64,000 nt of DNA from Mytilus trossulus (taxonomy: Eukaryota; Mollusca; Bivalvia; Mytilida; Mytilidae): the NCBI RefSeq assembly GCF_036588685.1, contig NC_086383.1, forward strand, positions 47,264,448 to 47,328,447, read 5' to 3'. Positions within the stretch are counted from its first letter, which is position 1. Each line of letters opens with the position of its first letter. A model generated the notes under the pieces. That model made no database searches. It was not told the DNA's origin and saw only the letters and a program-made list of their open reading frames with translations. This document shows positions 11,270 through 22,500 of this stretch, one piece after another. Both the position numbers and the translations under genes were made by a program.

Positions 11270-12560
11270 GCGTGATGTGGTATGAGTGCCAATGCAATGA
11301 GACAACTCTCCATCCAAGTCACAATTTGTAATAAGTTAAGCATTATAGTGTTTCCAAAACAGTGTCCTTTGGTCAGACAAAAATTTAAGAGTTTTCAGTT
11401 GAATATTTAGTAGCAATGAATCTTGAATGACCGAATAACACTTAAAATTTTCATTCACCATGTAAACTCTGTATTAGCACATGTTATTGACTTTTAAACA
11501 TTGATTATTATTAAATAGCAGTATATTATAAAGGTTTTTATAACTTAAAAATGATATTTAAAAAGCAGGTTAGTTCATAAAGATCGTATATATATATTAT
11601 ATATATAGTGTTTACATCCAACATGGCAACCTAGGATAATGCATATATAACGTGACGGTACCCAAATTGCACCTATTTTGACAGTTTTTTCACCTACTTT
11701 TTTTATGAGCAAGAAAAAAATGTCCATACTGTGTTTATTTTTTAGCCCTATCCTTCTTTATTGTATATGTACCCCAATTTAATTTTTAATCCATATTGAG
11801 TCATAAAAAATGGGTTTGAATCAACCTCCAAACTATCCATGATTCTGTAATGAGGAGTACCCAAATTGAATCCATGCTTAAATTCACATCGTCAAAAGTC
11901 TAATAACCAAGCTTTTGTTTGATTTCTTCAAATATTTTGAACAATTGGATATTTGTCCTACCTACTCTTCATATTTTAAGAAATGGATACTTGTAATATA
12001 TTGTATTTGCTAAGTTAAAAAGATGACGTTTTAATGACGTCACATGGTGACGTTTTCGTACATTTTGCTTTTTCAGTAAACAGTCCATCTGTTGATAAAT
12101 ACTGTGAACGTTTTGTGTATATCTACATATGTTTACCTATGTTGAAAGATGTGCATAGTATCAACTTATAAAAATACAAATTATTTAGTCTCTAGGAAAT
12201 CTTGTAAGATTTTTGTTGCTATTTTTTTCTAAATAGGTGCAATTTGGGTACTAGGTGCAATTTGGGTACCCTTACGTTATACATTTTTATACATGTATAC
12301 CACGTGACATGTTCACCATGTTTTGTTCTGGTTTAGAAAATCCCTCCTTTAAAGGAGCACTTCCTACAATGACGAATAAATGTTATTCAGTCTTTCGTGT
12401 TACTGGCATAACATCAAATTTCATTTTCAGTCAAACAAACCCTTAAACAGTTTGGCACAGACTGCCATTGTACAAGTTTAAGTAGGGTCTTTAACACAGA
12501 GACTTGGCTCACTACAAACCCCAACAATGAGTAAAACCATTCAAAACAACAACGATGTTG
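11270..12560 (+). repeat. GATGTGGTATGATTGCCAAT-family copy split by inserted DNA
   Basis: The left half (about 11270-11345) and right half (about 12485-12560) align, by eye, to consecutive parts of the intact copy at 16345-16545. The intervening 1.1 kb includes the TATA-flanked MITE at 11650-12277. The right half is diverged. Confidence 0.5.
11650..12277. mobile_element. TATA-flanked MITE with long terminal inverted repeats
   Basis: The left end ACGTGACGGTACCCAAATTG continues GCACCTATTT. The right end is its inverse, with GGTGCAATTTGGGTAC present twice. Both ends are flanked by TATA, fitting a Tc1/mariner-type TA or TATA target. The 628-bp interior has no transposase, so it is non-autonomous. 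The duplicated right inverted repeat is unusual. Confidence 0.8.
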
Positions 12561-12939
12561 GATGAACATGTAAATATTTATTGATATTATGTATAGAAAG
12601 TACCTAGAAAATCAACCTTACTTATTAGAGTAGATAATACCAGCTTCATAATAATAAGTCCCGGAAATCAATGAATAAAAATCAGTCAGCCAAAAGCACT
12701 TTTCATACAGAGGCATAATATATATAAACAAAACGGAAAGTCGAGGAAACGTTGGGATTTTCTAAATATTAAAATTTAAAGTTGTATTTATTTATTTATT
12801 TTTTAGTCTATTTTTAACACGTCGTCAACGTCATTATAATCCCACCAAAAGTAAAATTTAATATACTCACAAACCATCGTACAATTTATAAATTCATACT
12901 GCTAAATATTTTGTTTATTTTTACTATTTCTTAATCAGA

Positions 12940-13110
12940 AAACAATGTTAATACGAAATCTGCAGGAAACTGTCAACGGAAAGATGGCAACTCCCGCCGG
13001 AAGTGATCTCACTCAACAAAAACAAACAAATAGTTATTATCGTGGTTTCGCCACTATGTTTCGTCCCCTATGTCTAAGATTGGATTTTTTCTACATCGGA
13101 GGGCATTCTG
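12940..13110. promoter_or_regulatory. Candidate TATA-less promoter or 5' exon region
   Basis: AAGATGGC (YY1-like, 12982) is followed closely by GCCGGAAGTGA (ETS-like). This pair is common near TATA-less animal promoters, and the stretch is GC-richer than its surroundings. It lies 3.5 kb upstream of the RNF19 start codon, so it could be that gene's promoter or untranslated exon. The motifs are plus-oriented, which leaves a plus-strand transcript possible. There is no transcript evidence. Confidence 0.25.
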
Positions 13111-13189
13111 TTGTATTCAACCTGTTGCCACCATTATTTCTACCCATGTGACTTTCGGTTTTGACTGATAACCGAACACAAAATAAGTC

Positions 13190-13315
13190 ATAGTTATTGA
13201 CCAAGCAAGTCGGTATATTGGGTTTAACGGCTCGGGTGACCTAATTAATTAACCTGAACGACGTAGGAGTTCGCGTGGTTAAAGGGTCACACGAGCCGTG
13301 CAGGTCAATAACTAT
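13190..13315. repeat. 126-bp nested inverted repeat
   Basis: ATAGTTATTGACC (13190-13202) is perfectly inverted at 13303-13315. GGCTCGGGTGACC (13229-13241) pairs with GGGTCACACGAGCC (13284-13297). The centre contains TAATTAATTA. It resembles a small palindromic MITE; no clear target duplication was identified. Confidence 0.8.
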
Positions 13316-13709
13316 TTCTTAACGTTCTCTTTCCAATCTTTTACTCTCCAAGACCCAAAATTTAAATTCAATCCCCAAATAGTCACTATTCAATAGGAAT
13401 AAATATGCAAAAAGTCGTCACTTATTCAAATCAGATTTCATTTATTAGAATATTCTTGAATACATGATTTCTTTTTTGGCAGAAACTACAAAAAAAAATG
13501 TTATCTATCTGTTCTGACTTTAAAAACAATAATTTAAGATTTACATTGATACATTGATAAAAATCATGTGGCTTCATCCGGGAGTTTATGAAAAACCGTC
13601 TAGTTTTCAAACAGTTTGATATCTGTTTACACAGGCTTCATACGGTATTTATTTGTTTGTATATGTTCGACATTTTTTTTCTATAAGTAAAAGAAGTTAA
13701 AACAAGAAT

Positions 13710-14040
13710 GTGTCCCAAGTACACGAATGCTCAACTCGCATTATCATTTTCTATGTTCAATGGACCGTGATATTGGGGTAAATACTCTAATTTGGCATTG
13801 AAATTAGAAAGATCACATCAAAGGGAACAGGTTTACTAAATTTCAAGTGGATTGTACTTGAACTTCATCAAAAACTACCTTGACCAAAAACTTTAACCTG
13901 AAGCGAAACGAACTGATAGACGAACGGACAGACGTACGAACGAACAGACGGACGAACGTACGAACGGACCCACAGACCAGAAAACATAATTCCCCTCTAC
14001 TATCGTAGGTTGGACATAAAAAATGATTTCCCGACTTTAG
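13710..14040 (+). repeat. Interspersed repeat with GACGGACGAACG tract
   Basis: It contains CAAGAATGTGTCCCAAGTAC, ACTTCATCAAAAACTACCTT, AAAAACTTTAACCTGAAGC and an irregular ACGAACGGACAGACG tract at 13918-13970. A shorter related copy lies at about 20-150. There is no coding capacity. Confidence 0.75.
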
Positions 14041-14497
14041 TCGGATTAAGTTCCATTTTCAAATATATAAAAAAGACAAATGTTTTTTAAAATGTTCCAC
14101 AGTTTTTAGTACAGTATTCACAAAACATTTTCAGTATGTGTTAGAGCTAAAGATATAATTTTGACAGAGAAAGAGAATGCTTCGTATGAATGCCTTGACA
14201 TATATGCCTTTACCACATGATGTGCAATATAATCTGAATTTTTAAACCTAAATATATCATGTGAAAAAATGAAAAAGCCGACAGAAATATCTTCAACTAT
14301 AATTTCTTTAAATCTATATTTCTTAAAGAAGAACAAGTATGTCAGAAGGAAATCAGATTTTTTTTAACAAATTGTCCGTTTAACATATTGTACGAAACAA
14401 TTTATGAAATAATTATGTTGTATATATTGTATGTGCTTTACTCACTGTTGAAAGCCCGAAATATATTGCTCAACCAGGTCATATATGAACTTAGTGT

Positions 14498-14548
14498 GGT
14501 TGCATCAGAGACATATAATATATATGTATTATATGTCTCTGGTTGCAT
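14498..14548. mobile_element. Minimal palindromic insertion flanked by 8-bp direct repeats
   Basis: CAGAGACATATAATA (14506-14520) and TATTATATGTCTCTG (14527-14541) form a perfect 15-bp inverted repeat around TATATG. GGTTGCAT occurs directly on both sides (14498-14505 and 14541-14548). A CAG terminus with 8-bp duplications recalls hAT-type MITEs. A related 33-bp palindrome is at 22631-22663 and a half copy at about 20936. Confidence 0.7.
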
Positions 14549-15479
14549 GAAGTAAAAATGCATTATCTTATTGGTTTCATTTTGTCCAGTAATACATTGC
14601 TTAATGTCTTTATATATGAAAGTAAATTTTGAAAAGTGCACCACAAGTAACAAACTAAAGTGTCCCAGCTCCATACCAGTCTATTCTTCAAACGCATGTC
14701 CGTCGTCGCCTGTCATCACATTAAAGCACGCTTGCAAGAAATAATAAACAGCATAGAGATACGGGTACAATACACATTGTAGATAATGTGTCCGGCCACC
14801 TGAAAAATAAAATAGGTTCCAACGACAAAGAACGCTACGAAATATAAGATTTAATTTTCGGTTCTACAGGACTTATCACAGCCCAAAATCAAGATGAGTT
14901 TAATGAAAAAGCAACAAACACCTTGCCGGTTATATCCAAACTTCAACACGTATTTACAATATATACATTAATGTGAAATAAATATAAAAAAATATATATA
15001 TTTTAGTCACTTATTAATATGAACATTAAATATAAAATCAACATTAGATATATTGCTCTGGTGACAAATTTATTATTTACAAGAAATATACACTTGAGAA
15101 AATACTTCTTCATTCTGAAAAAAAAATATTTATAAAATTTCAACAACATTTCATTTATTAGTATCCAACTTTACCAAACTTTTGATTAAACAAAATAGAT
15201 AGCAGGATTCCCGTGTAATCAGTTCTAAAATTTGACATGTGTCAAACGGTTCATTGATTTTCGGCACATCAAAGACAAACAGGCACGTGTCTAAATAATG
15301 TTGAATAGCTCGTTTATTTATGATTATTTTCCTATAAAATTTGAAAATTATGCATTAAATATCAATTTCTACCATAATATGAAAGGAAATTACATGTAAC
15401 AGCACCCCATCTAGTCCTTAGTGGCATGTTATACGTCCTTAATGCACTAAGGACTCCTTAGCAGTGTTTAGACGCATTT

Positions 15480-15620
15480 AAAAAAAAATGAACGAAAAAC
15501 ACGAAATATGTTACACATAAACAAACGACAACCACTGAATTACAGGCTCCTGACTTGGGACAGGCACATACATAAATAATGTGGCGGGGTTAAACATGTT
15601 AGCGGGATCCCAACTAGTTC
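15480..15620 (+). repeat. Fragment of an interspersed repeat (GACTTGGGACAGGCACATAC)
   Basis: It reads ACAAACGACAACCACTGAAT, then GACTTGGGACAGGCACATAC and GTGGCGGGGTTAAACATGTT. The inverse is seen at 38400-38520, attached to the GATGTGGTATGATTGCCAAT family, so this is the distal part of that longer element. Confidence 0.75.
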
Positions 15621-16344
15621 TTCTACTGTAATGTCAGTCAACACTGAGGTTTTGAGGGCGAACTCTGCCCGTGCAGGGTTTCTCGACTCCAATATTTATT
15701 GATTAATGGATTTTCAGTTTTCATATCAAAGGTGGGTGGTTTTCCTTCGGAACTCGTGCTTCCTCCTCCAACAAAAACTGGCCGCCACGAAACAGCCGAA
15801 ATGTGGCGCTTAAAAATCGGCGTTTAAACACTAACAATCAATCATTCAATCTATTTTTATCTATTGTGAAACTACGATGTTTGTTAAAAGTTTTTTTGTT
15901 AATCAACTTTTTTTGTAACTTGAAGGCAGGTGGCGGATTCAGGGGTAGAGTGGTGGTGATGGTTTTTTTTTGGGGGGGGGGGATAGGTCATTCACACTTT
16001 GAATGGACAACTTAACGTTTTTAGTCTCGCTACAATCGTTGATATTTAAAAAAAAAATATAGAACAATACCCCTTTCAGAATCCAGGAAAGTTCAAACGC
16101 CCCTAAAGGTAAGAATAGATTTGAACTGCATGTGCAGTGTATACCTGATGTAGTTAATGCACACCTTATTCAGATTATAGCACAGTAAAAACAAAGAGAT
16201 TTACCTATGTTATGTGTTAATAAACATTCCTTATCGCTTGTTATCATACTTAATTTCATCAATAAATATTCATGAAAATAATTTTTAAGAACATAGATAA
16301 ATGAAATACCCTTGAAATGTTTTGTCGTGAGAAATATAGATATA

Positions 16345-16545
16345 GATATAGGAAGATGTGGTGTGAGTGCCAATGAGACAACTCTCTATCCAAATAACAA
16401 TTTAAAAATAAGTAAACCATTATAGGTCAATGTACGGCCTTCAACACGGAGCCTTGGCTCACACCGAACAACAAGCTATAAAGGGCCCCAAAATTACTAG
16501 TGTAAAACCATTCAAACGAGAAAACCAACGGTCTATATATATGTA
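16345..16545 (+). repeat. Interspersed repeat, GATGTGGTATGATTGCCAAT family (TGTGAGTGCC subtype)
   Basis: GAAGATGTGGTGTGAGTGCC, AATGAGACAACTCTCTATCC and CGGAGCCTTGGCTCACACC place this in the family described at 8605-8815. It differs in its second half and served as the intact comparison for the split copy at 11270-12560. Confidence 0.8.
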
Positions 16546-17223
16546 TATATATCAAAAATGCCGAGAATTTGAGTTAACCTAACCTTACCTTACCTCTGTA
16601 TCTCTAACCCCCTTTGTAGAGGAACCATACGATAGTATGTAGAACTTGTGATCTACAGTTTATATGTACAATAATGCCTGGACACCAATTATGTTGCAGT
16701 GCTCTATATATATGTTCCGGCCCATATGAGTATTTGGACCATACGCGTATGGGTATATGGTCCTATCATACGCGGGGTAAAAAACACGTTTACATAGAAC
16801 AGAAAACAGCAGAAGGTTACCAATAGGTCTTCATTGCAGCGAGAGAAACTCCCGAGTTTTGTGACATAGCTATTGTTTCTTCTGTTATTTTTTTCAGCTT
16901 AAAGTCATAATCCTAATTATTATCATCCGCAAACTATCCTTTAAGTGTCTAGTTAGGTGTTCTAATTTTGCTACACTGGCTGGAGAGAATTTCCCTGATG
17001 TTGCTACCAGTAAGATGTTCTGAACTATTTGCAACTTTTCATTGTCCAATAATTCATTAAATTGAATTCCAAGCTAAGACTGTTTAGTACAACAACTATT
17101 TCTACACGTATCTTGTTCCTGACATTTTGGAGTTAGACGAGGTTTAATATGAAGTGGGTCTCGGTTTTATCATCCTTTGAGCATAGCCGACATTTTGGAA
17201 AGGTTTCGTCCGCAAACAATTTT

Positions 17224-18150
17224 TTGGGATCGTATAATGAGGGGGAGGACAGGGGTAAGGGAGACAGGGAGAAAGGGGTAGGAGAAAGGAGAAAGGGGGT
17301 GGGACAATAACTTTAGTTTACGTAAATGTATCTTTTTGGAATATAATATGAAGGTTAAATACCAAAAAAGAAAGGTTTGGATGGATTTTTGGGATGATGG
17401 TTCAAACCGTTTAGAAATTAAGGGTCCAAACCTAGCATTGTTCTGCTTACAGGTTTATAACTTGTGTATAAGTATTTCAATTGACCTGAAATTGTACCAC
17501 AATGTTAAATACCACAAGTAGAAGGTTTTGATTCATTTTGGGTGCCAACAGTTTAGGAATTAAGGGCCAAAAAAGGGCCAAAAACAAGCGTTTTTGTAGC
17601 TTCTGCAATAACTTATGCGTTAGTGTATGGATCTCTGTGACATTGTATCACAAGGTTCAATCTCACATGAGGAAGGCTGGGATTGAGTTTGGTGGTTATC
17701 ACCCCATTCATGATGGAACTAGGACCAAAAAGGTAAAAAAAAACAATATGTTTCTAGTTTCCAGAAAATAACTCGTGATCAAGTGTATGGATCTCTCTGA
17801 AATTGTACTACAAGGTTTTATGCTACAAAGGAAAGGCTTGGTTCAAGCAATGGAGTAATTGCTTCTAGTGGGGATTCAAAAAGCTTGGGGTCAAATTTTT
17901 TCAAAGGGGTTTACATTTTTTTTTTAAATTTTTTAAATTTTCAATCAGAAATATTTAATTGCACAGTATAGCGCAATAGATTTTAAAGATCTTGACATTT
18001 ATTTTGTGTCAGAAACCTATATTATTTAAACATTTGATCACAATCCAAATTCAGACATTATCAAGCTTGAATAGTGTGTCCAAATTTGCCCCAACTGTTC
18101 AGGGTTCAACCTCTGCGGTCGTATCAGACTGCGCTCAGCAAAGCATTTTA
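17224..18150 (+). repeat. Diverged copy of the TATACGACCGCA element
   Basis: The 3' part (about 18010-18150) matches the family end (GTGTCAGAAACCTAT, CAACTGTTCAGGGTTCAACC, TCTGCGGTCGTAT). The interior has the AAGGTTNAATACCAN...TTAGGAATTAAGGGCCAA sub-repeats. The start GGATCGTATAATGA is decayed. Where other copies have (GTC)n, this one has a purine tract GGGGGAGGACAGGGG...AGAAAGGGGG at 17240-17300. It lacks the CTGG terminus. Confidence 0.65.
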
Positions 18151-19496
18151 TTTATTAATATTAAACTCAATGAAATTGTTACTCTCTGGGGTGTTACTAC
18201 AATTATATGACCAAACACCAATCTGTTATTGTTTTTTTGAAATTGAAATTTCTTCATAACGAAGATATAAAAGGGGCAAATACTGAGAGGAAAGTGTATA
18301 AGATGTGACAAATTTATTGGAACAACAAGGTGTGAATATTGCGACTGCGTTGCTTCTACACAAGAACATGATGATGAGCAAGACCCCCAAAATAATATAT
18401 ATAATTATATTTAGTGTACCAGAAGATGAAAAATATCCGAATATATCTATAGATCTGTTTAAAACAAAATATATGAAAAGGGTGGGGTCCTCAATAGGGG
18501 GCCGTTAACAACAACAGAAATGCATATAACAGTTAACACAGTGGGTTGAAAAAGCCAGTTACAGTTTTTATTTATCTCAGATAAAAGTTAACAACACCGG
18601 CTTTGTAAAAAAGGCCAAAAACAGCGGTTAACATAAAAAGTTATTGCCCCCCTCAGAATATAATGGTAAGCACGTTTCAATTAATTTTATATGCTACATG
18701 TTTTATTTTTAAATAATTACATTAGATGTATGTTTCACTATAATACGTAATTCTGATTGGCTAACTGCGTACATTTTTAGAATGAAGCGTACTTCGGTCA
18801 ACGCTTTTACACCCCAATGAAGTTACAAAAAGAAGCATTCAATTCTTAAATGTTACAATTATATGCATTGTCTTTGATAGTGCAGCATATTCTATATATA
18901 GAAGCCAGCAAGTTCGCTCGCACATGAAAAACAAGATAATGACAAAAAAATAATAACTCAAATTATTTATTCTTTTTAATAACAGGGGGGTCAGTTATTT
19001 TTCCCTATCTGATTAAAATCCTTTGCGATAGACATAATAGAGTATGAAAGTGTTTATATTTGCCAGTGAAATAACTCAATAATTATACTACAGTAAATAT
19101 ATACGCTTCTGATATCTTTATCTTTTATATATCAGATCATATGATCAATAATCACCATTGTAGAAAAAAGGTCAAATTGTCGTAGACAAAAATCTGGAAA
19201 GAAGATACGTTATTGCTAAAAATAAAACGTATATATTTATGTGTGTATAATGAAAGATCGAAAACGAGGTCCGTATAAAATCTGTAAATATTGAAAACAA
19301 AATCACGTGGAAGGGTAAAATTTAATATTGTCATTGGCAAACGTCTGATTTGTCGTAGTGTGTAATCAATGATTAAACAGAACTACATTTTCAATTTGAC
19401 AGAAATCAAAACAATCGTTGCACGAAAATGATCGTCGTTCAGCTTTAATTGATGCAGTTGTTCGACATCGAACTGGAAATTATAGTATCATCAAAA
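18151..19496. other. AT-rich intergenic DNA
   Basis: No convincing genes. There are short dispersed fragments and a purine-rich patch near 18480-18660. It lies upstream of the first GNAT exon, so it may contain that promoter, but no core-promoter element is distinctive. Confidence 0.5.
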
Positions 19497-19557
19497 ATGA
19501 TGGGGAAATTGTTTTCTTGTTTTCATCGACAGAAAGACCGCCATGAGGCTTATAGTA
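19497..19557 (+). CDS. GNAT gene alternative first coding exon 1a
   Basis: 61 nt encode MMGKLFSCFHRQKDRHEAYS plus one base, then donor A|gtacgt. If translation starts at the second ATG (19500), the protein begins MGKLFSC, fitting the N-myristoylation pattern G2...S6 with an adjacent palmitoylatable Cys. The peptide resembles exon 1b (KL-S-F...QK-D...YS), suggesting exon duplication. Confidence 0.6.
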
Positions 19558-22500
19558 GTACGTACACATTTTAGTATAATTTTTCAACTTCATTCATGAT
19601 TATATTGAGTTATCTTCTGCTTAGCGAAATGTGAGTTCTAGTGTTTGAATACACACTGATTATATTTGTCAGTATATTTCACGCTTTACGCTTTTTCGTG
19701 TGTAGACAGCAAGTGATCGATTGAATCATTTGAGTTGGTACAGATTTGTCTCGCGCTGAGTCATTGGTTATAAGCTCATATATCTTCCACTGGGTTTGCG
19801 GGTACTTGATTTCTTACGTTAAATGGTCTTAAATCAGGATATGATATATTTAAACTATGACATTCAGGTGCTTTAAAATTCAAGCAGGTTACAAGTGAAG
19901 TAATGTGTAACTCTTCCAACCTACAATGCACACATTTTCCATATCTATAATAGTATACTGACCGGCTTTAGAAACGCAACACTAGATTATGTTTGTGTTG
20001 TTTTTGAATGAATGTGTCACCGTCAAAAGCGATGGCTGCCTGTTACAAACGCCAAAATGATTGTCAGAAAGGTCAACAAATTCTGTTTGACATGTTTTAG
20101 GTTCTGTTTTACACCTTCTGATTTTGCATTTGTTCAACCCATTAATTGCTTTTGGTAATTATGCAGTTGGAACTTGAGGGCTTTAAAGGTTTTCCTTCGG
20201 TCGATTCTTTGGTAATTCAGTTTATGGGAAACATTTATGGCATGAATCTGTACCCAATGACACTCGGTAATTTGATTAACAGTTGACGTTGTGACCGTTA
20301 ACATGTCATGCAAATGACGTTGCGTATTCAAATTCTGTTGACGTTTCATTGTCACTACATGTTGATCTGTTCATTGATGCCCAGAAACAAATCTGGTCTA
20401 CTTGTGTCGTTGTCGGAAGGACAGTAAGACGAGTTTCTGAAGTCATAAAGTATGGTTGCAGCACGTTTATGTTTTCATGTTTGCAGTATTCTTAAGGAAT
20501 AATTCAGTTTTTTATTTCTCAGTCTTGGCAAAATGGGGATGCAATATTTTTAAACTGAATTAAGTGAGGCAAAGGATTTAAAGAACAATTTCACAAAGCA
20601 AAAAAACATGAAACAATCTTTTATGGGTCCAAAATTTCGATTTAAGAAATTCGTGCGACTTCAAAAATTCGGTATGTTCAATAACCACAGGTAAGTCAGA
20701 TTTTGATTTTTTGTAAGGAGAAAGAAGTATGATAAGCATGGGCAGAAGTTATAAGAGAATCAAACAAGATTTGTTAAAAAAAAATCAACAAAATGAGTGT
20801 TGCGTTTCTAAAGTCGTTCAGTATATGTGAAAGGGTTGACTAAAATTGCATTGTCAATGAAAGGAAAGGTCGATTAACTTAGTTACAATCAGATAATACC
20901 ACCGTGTATTGAAATGTATTGAATGCATTACAACCAGAGACATACATTATATGTGTAGGCATTAGCATACAGCTGGGTTTAAAAAAAAATATGAGCTTTT
21001 AGACAATATTTACTCCATTTTAGTTTTATTTACAGTAAACACAATTAATGTCTTCATTTTAATGATTTTCTCTCGCTGCTTTAACATTGTTTGTTAAGCC
21101 GTGCATTTCAGAATAATATTAACATTATTTGTATAATTTCGTACCTATAATAGTACATGTACGAAGGCATACCGCTCAGAGAGCTAACCGGTCCAATTGG
21201 CGTCAACCGTAAACCTTTTTAATAAAAAAATCCCAAATCAACGTGCAAATTTGAACAGAACTTATTGAGTGGGTGTCGTTTGTTGCTGTTTATCAAATTT
21301 GTTTTTGACCTCAATGTTGTTATGTATACATTAATTATTGTGTTGTTATATCAAACCACTGTACAAGCTAGGTTATATTAGTGAGTCCAGGGGCGGATTT
21401 AGGCGGGGGCGTGGCGGGCGTGCGCCCCCCCCCTAAAATTTGCAAAGGATAGGTTGTCTTCAACTTTTTTAAGTATCACACGAGACCATTCCATCTTTTT
21501 AACATTCAAAGTATATAAAACAGTCATTTTAACAGGATAAGCGTTAGCGTGATTACAAATCAACTTTCCTACGATTTATTTAAGTTCTATAAATATTGTA
21601 TACTTCAATGGAAGGTGTCAAACGCGGAGTTGCCTTTTTGACAAATATAATGTTTGGCTTTATAACTATTTTGAACAGAGCGTCACTGATGAGTCTTATG
21701 TAGACCCATTGGCGATGTGCAAAACAACAGTTTTTTTGGTGGTGTTCCTGTATTTCTTTATGTTACAACTACCCGCACCTTGTCTTTCAAGGTTTAGTTG
21801 AGATATTACCCGATATTGCTATATAGACAATTTTACAACAAGTGCTGGTGTCTTGGTTGTAGATTGGTTTGCATAGGAACACAGAATCAAAGTAAAATGT
21901 TCCGACATGATCTTATAAGCTTCTGTTTAAGGACTGCAGCTTTATAACTGTAACTTAATCGTCGTGGAACATGGACATATTGTAAAGTTTACCTCTGTCC
22001 GTCCATCCGCCAGTCAGTCACTTGATATTTGGTACGGAGGAACCAATAGGACGTATACAAATCTAATAAAATCGTTATTCTTTCCCCCCCTGAAGATATT
22101 CGCTTGATTAATATGAATGCAACACAAGTTTTCCAAGCAACCATTGACTATATGTTTTATATGGAGGATCAGCTTAATTGTGTATTCCGGACTGAGTTCT
22201 GTCTCTATCCTTATTGTCTTCAGTCCCTTTTGCTGGGAAATATATGGGGGTAGTCTCAATGAATTGAACCTAAAAGATTTCTTGTTAAATATGGTGATTG
22301 TAAGTTGTTGTTATGGGGGGGATTTATGCGGGTTTCAGCTTGAAACTTTAATTTGTCCCTTGTTTTACCACACAATAATTCGAGATATCTACATTGCACT
22401 CTCTTTTGAAAAATATATATTTCAATAATTTTACGCTCCGCTCGGCGAATATAAAAACTTTGCACCCCCCCCCCCCCCTAAATTGAAATCCTGGATCCGC

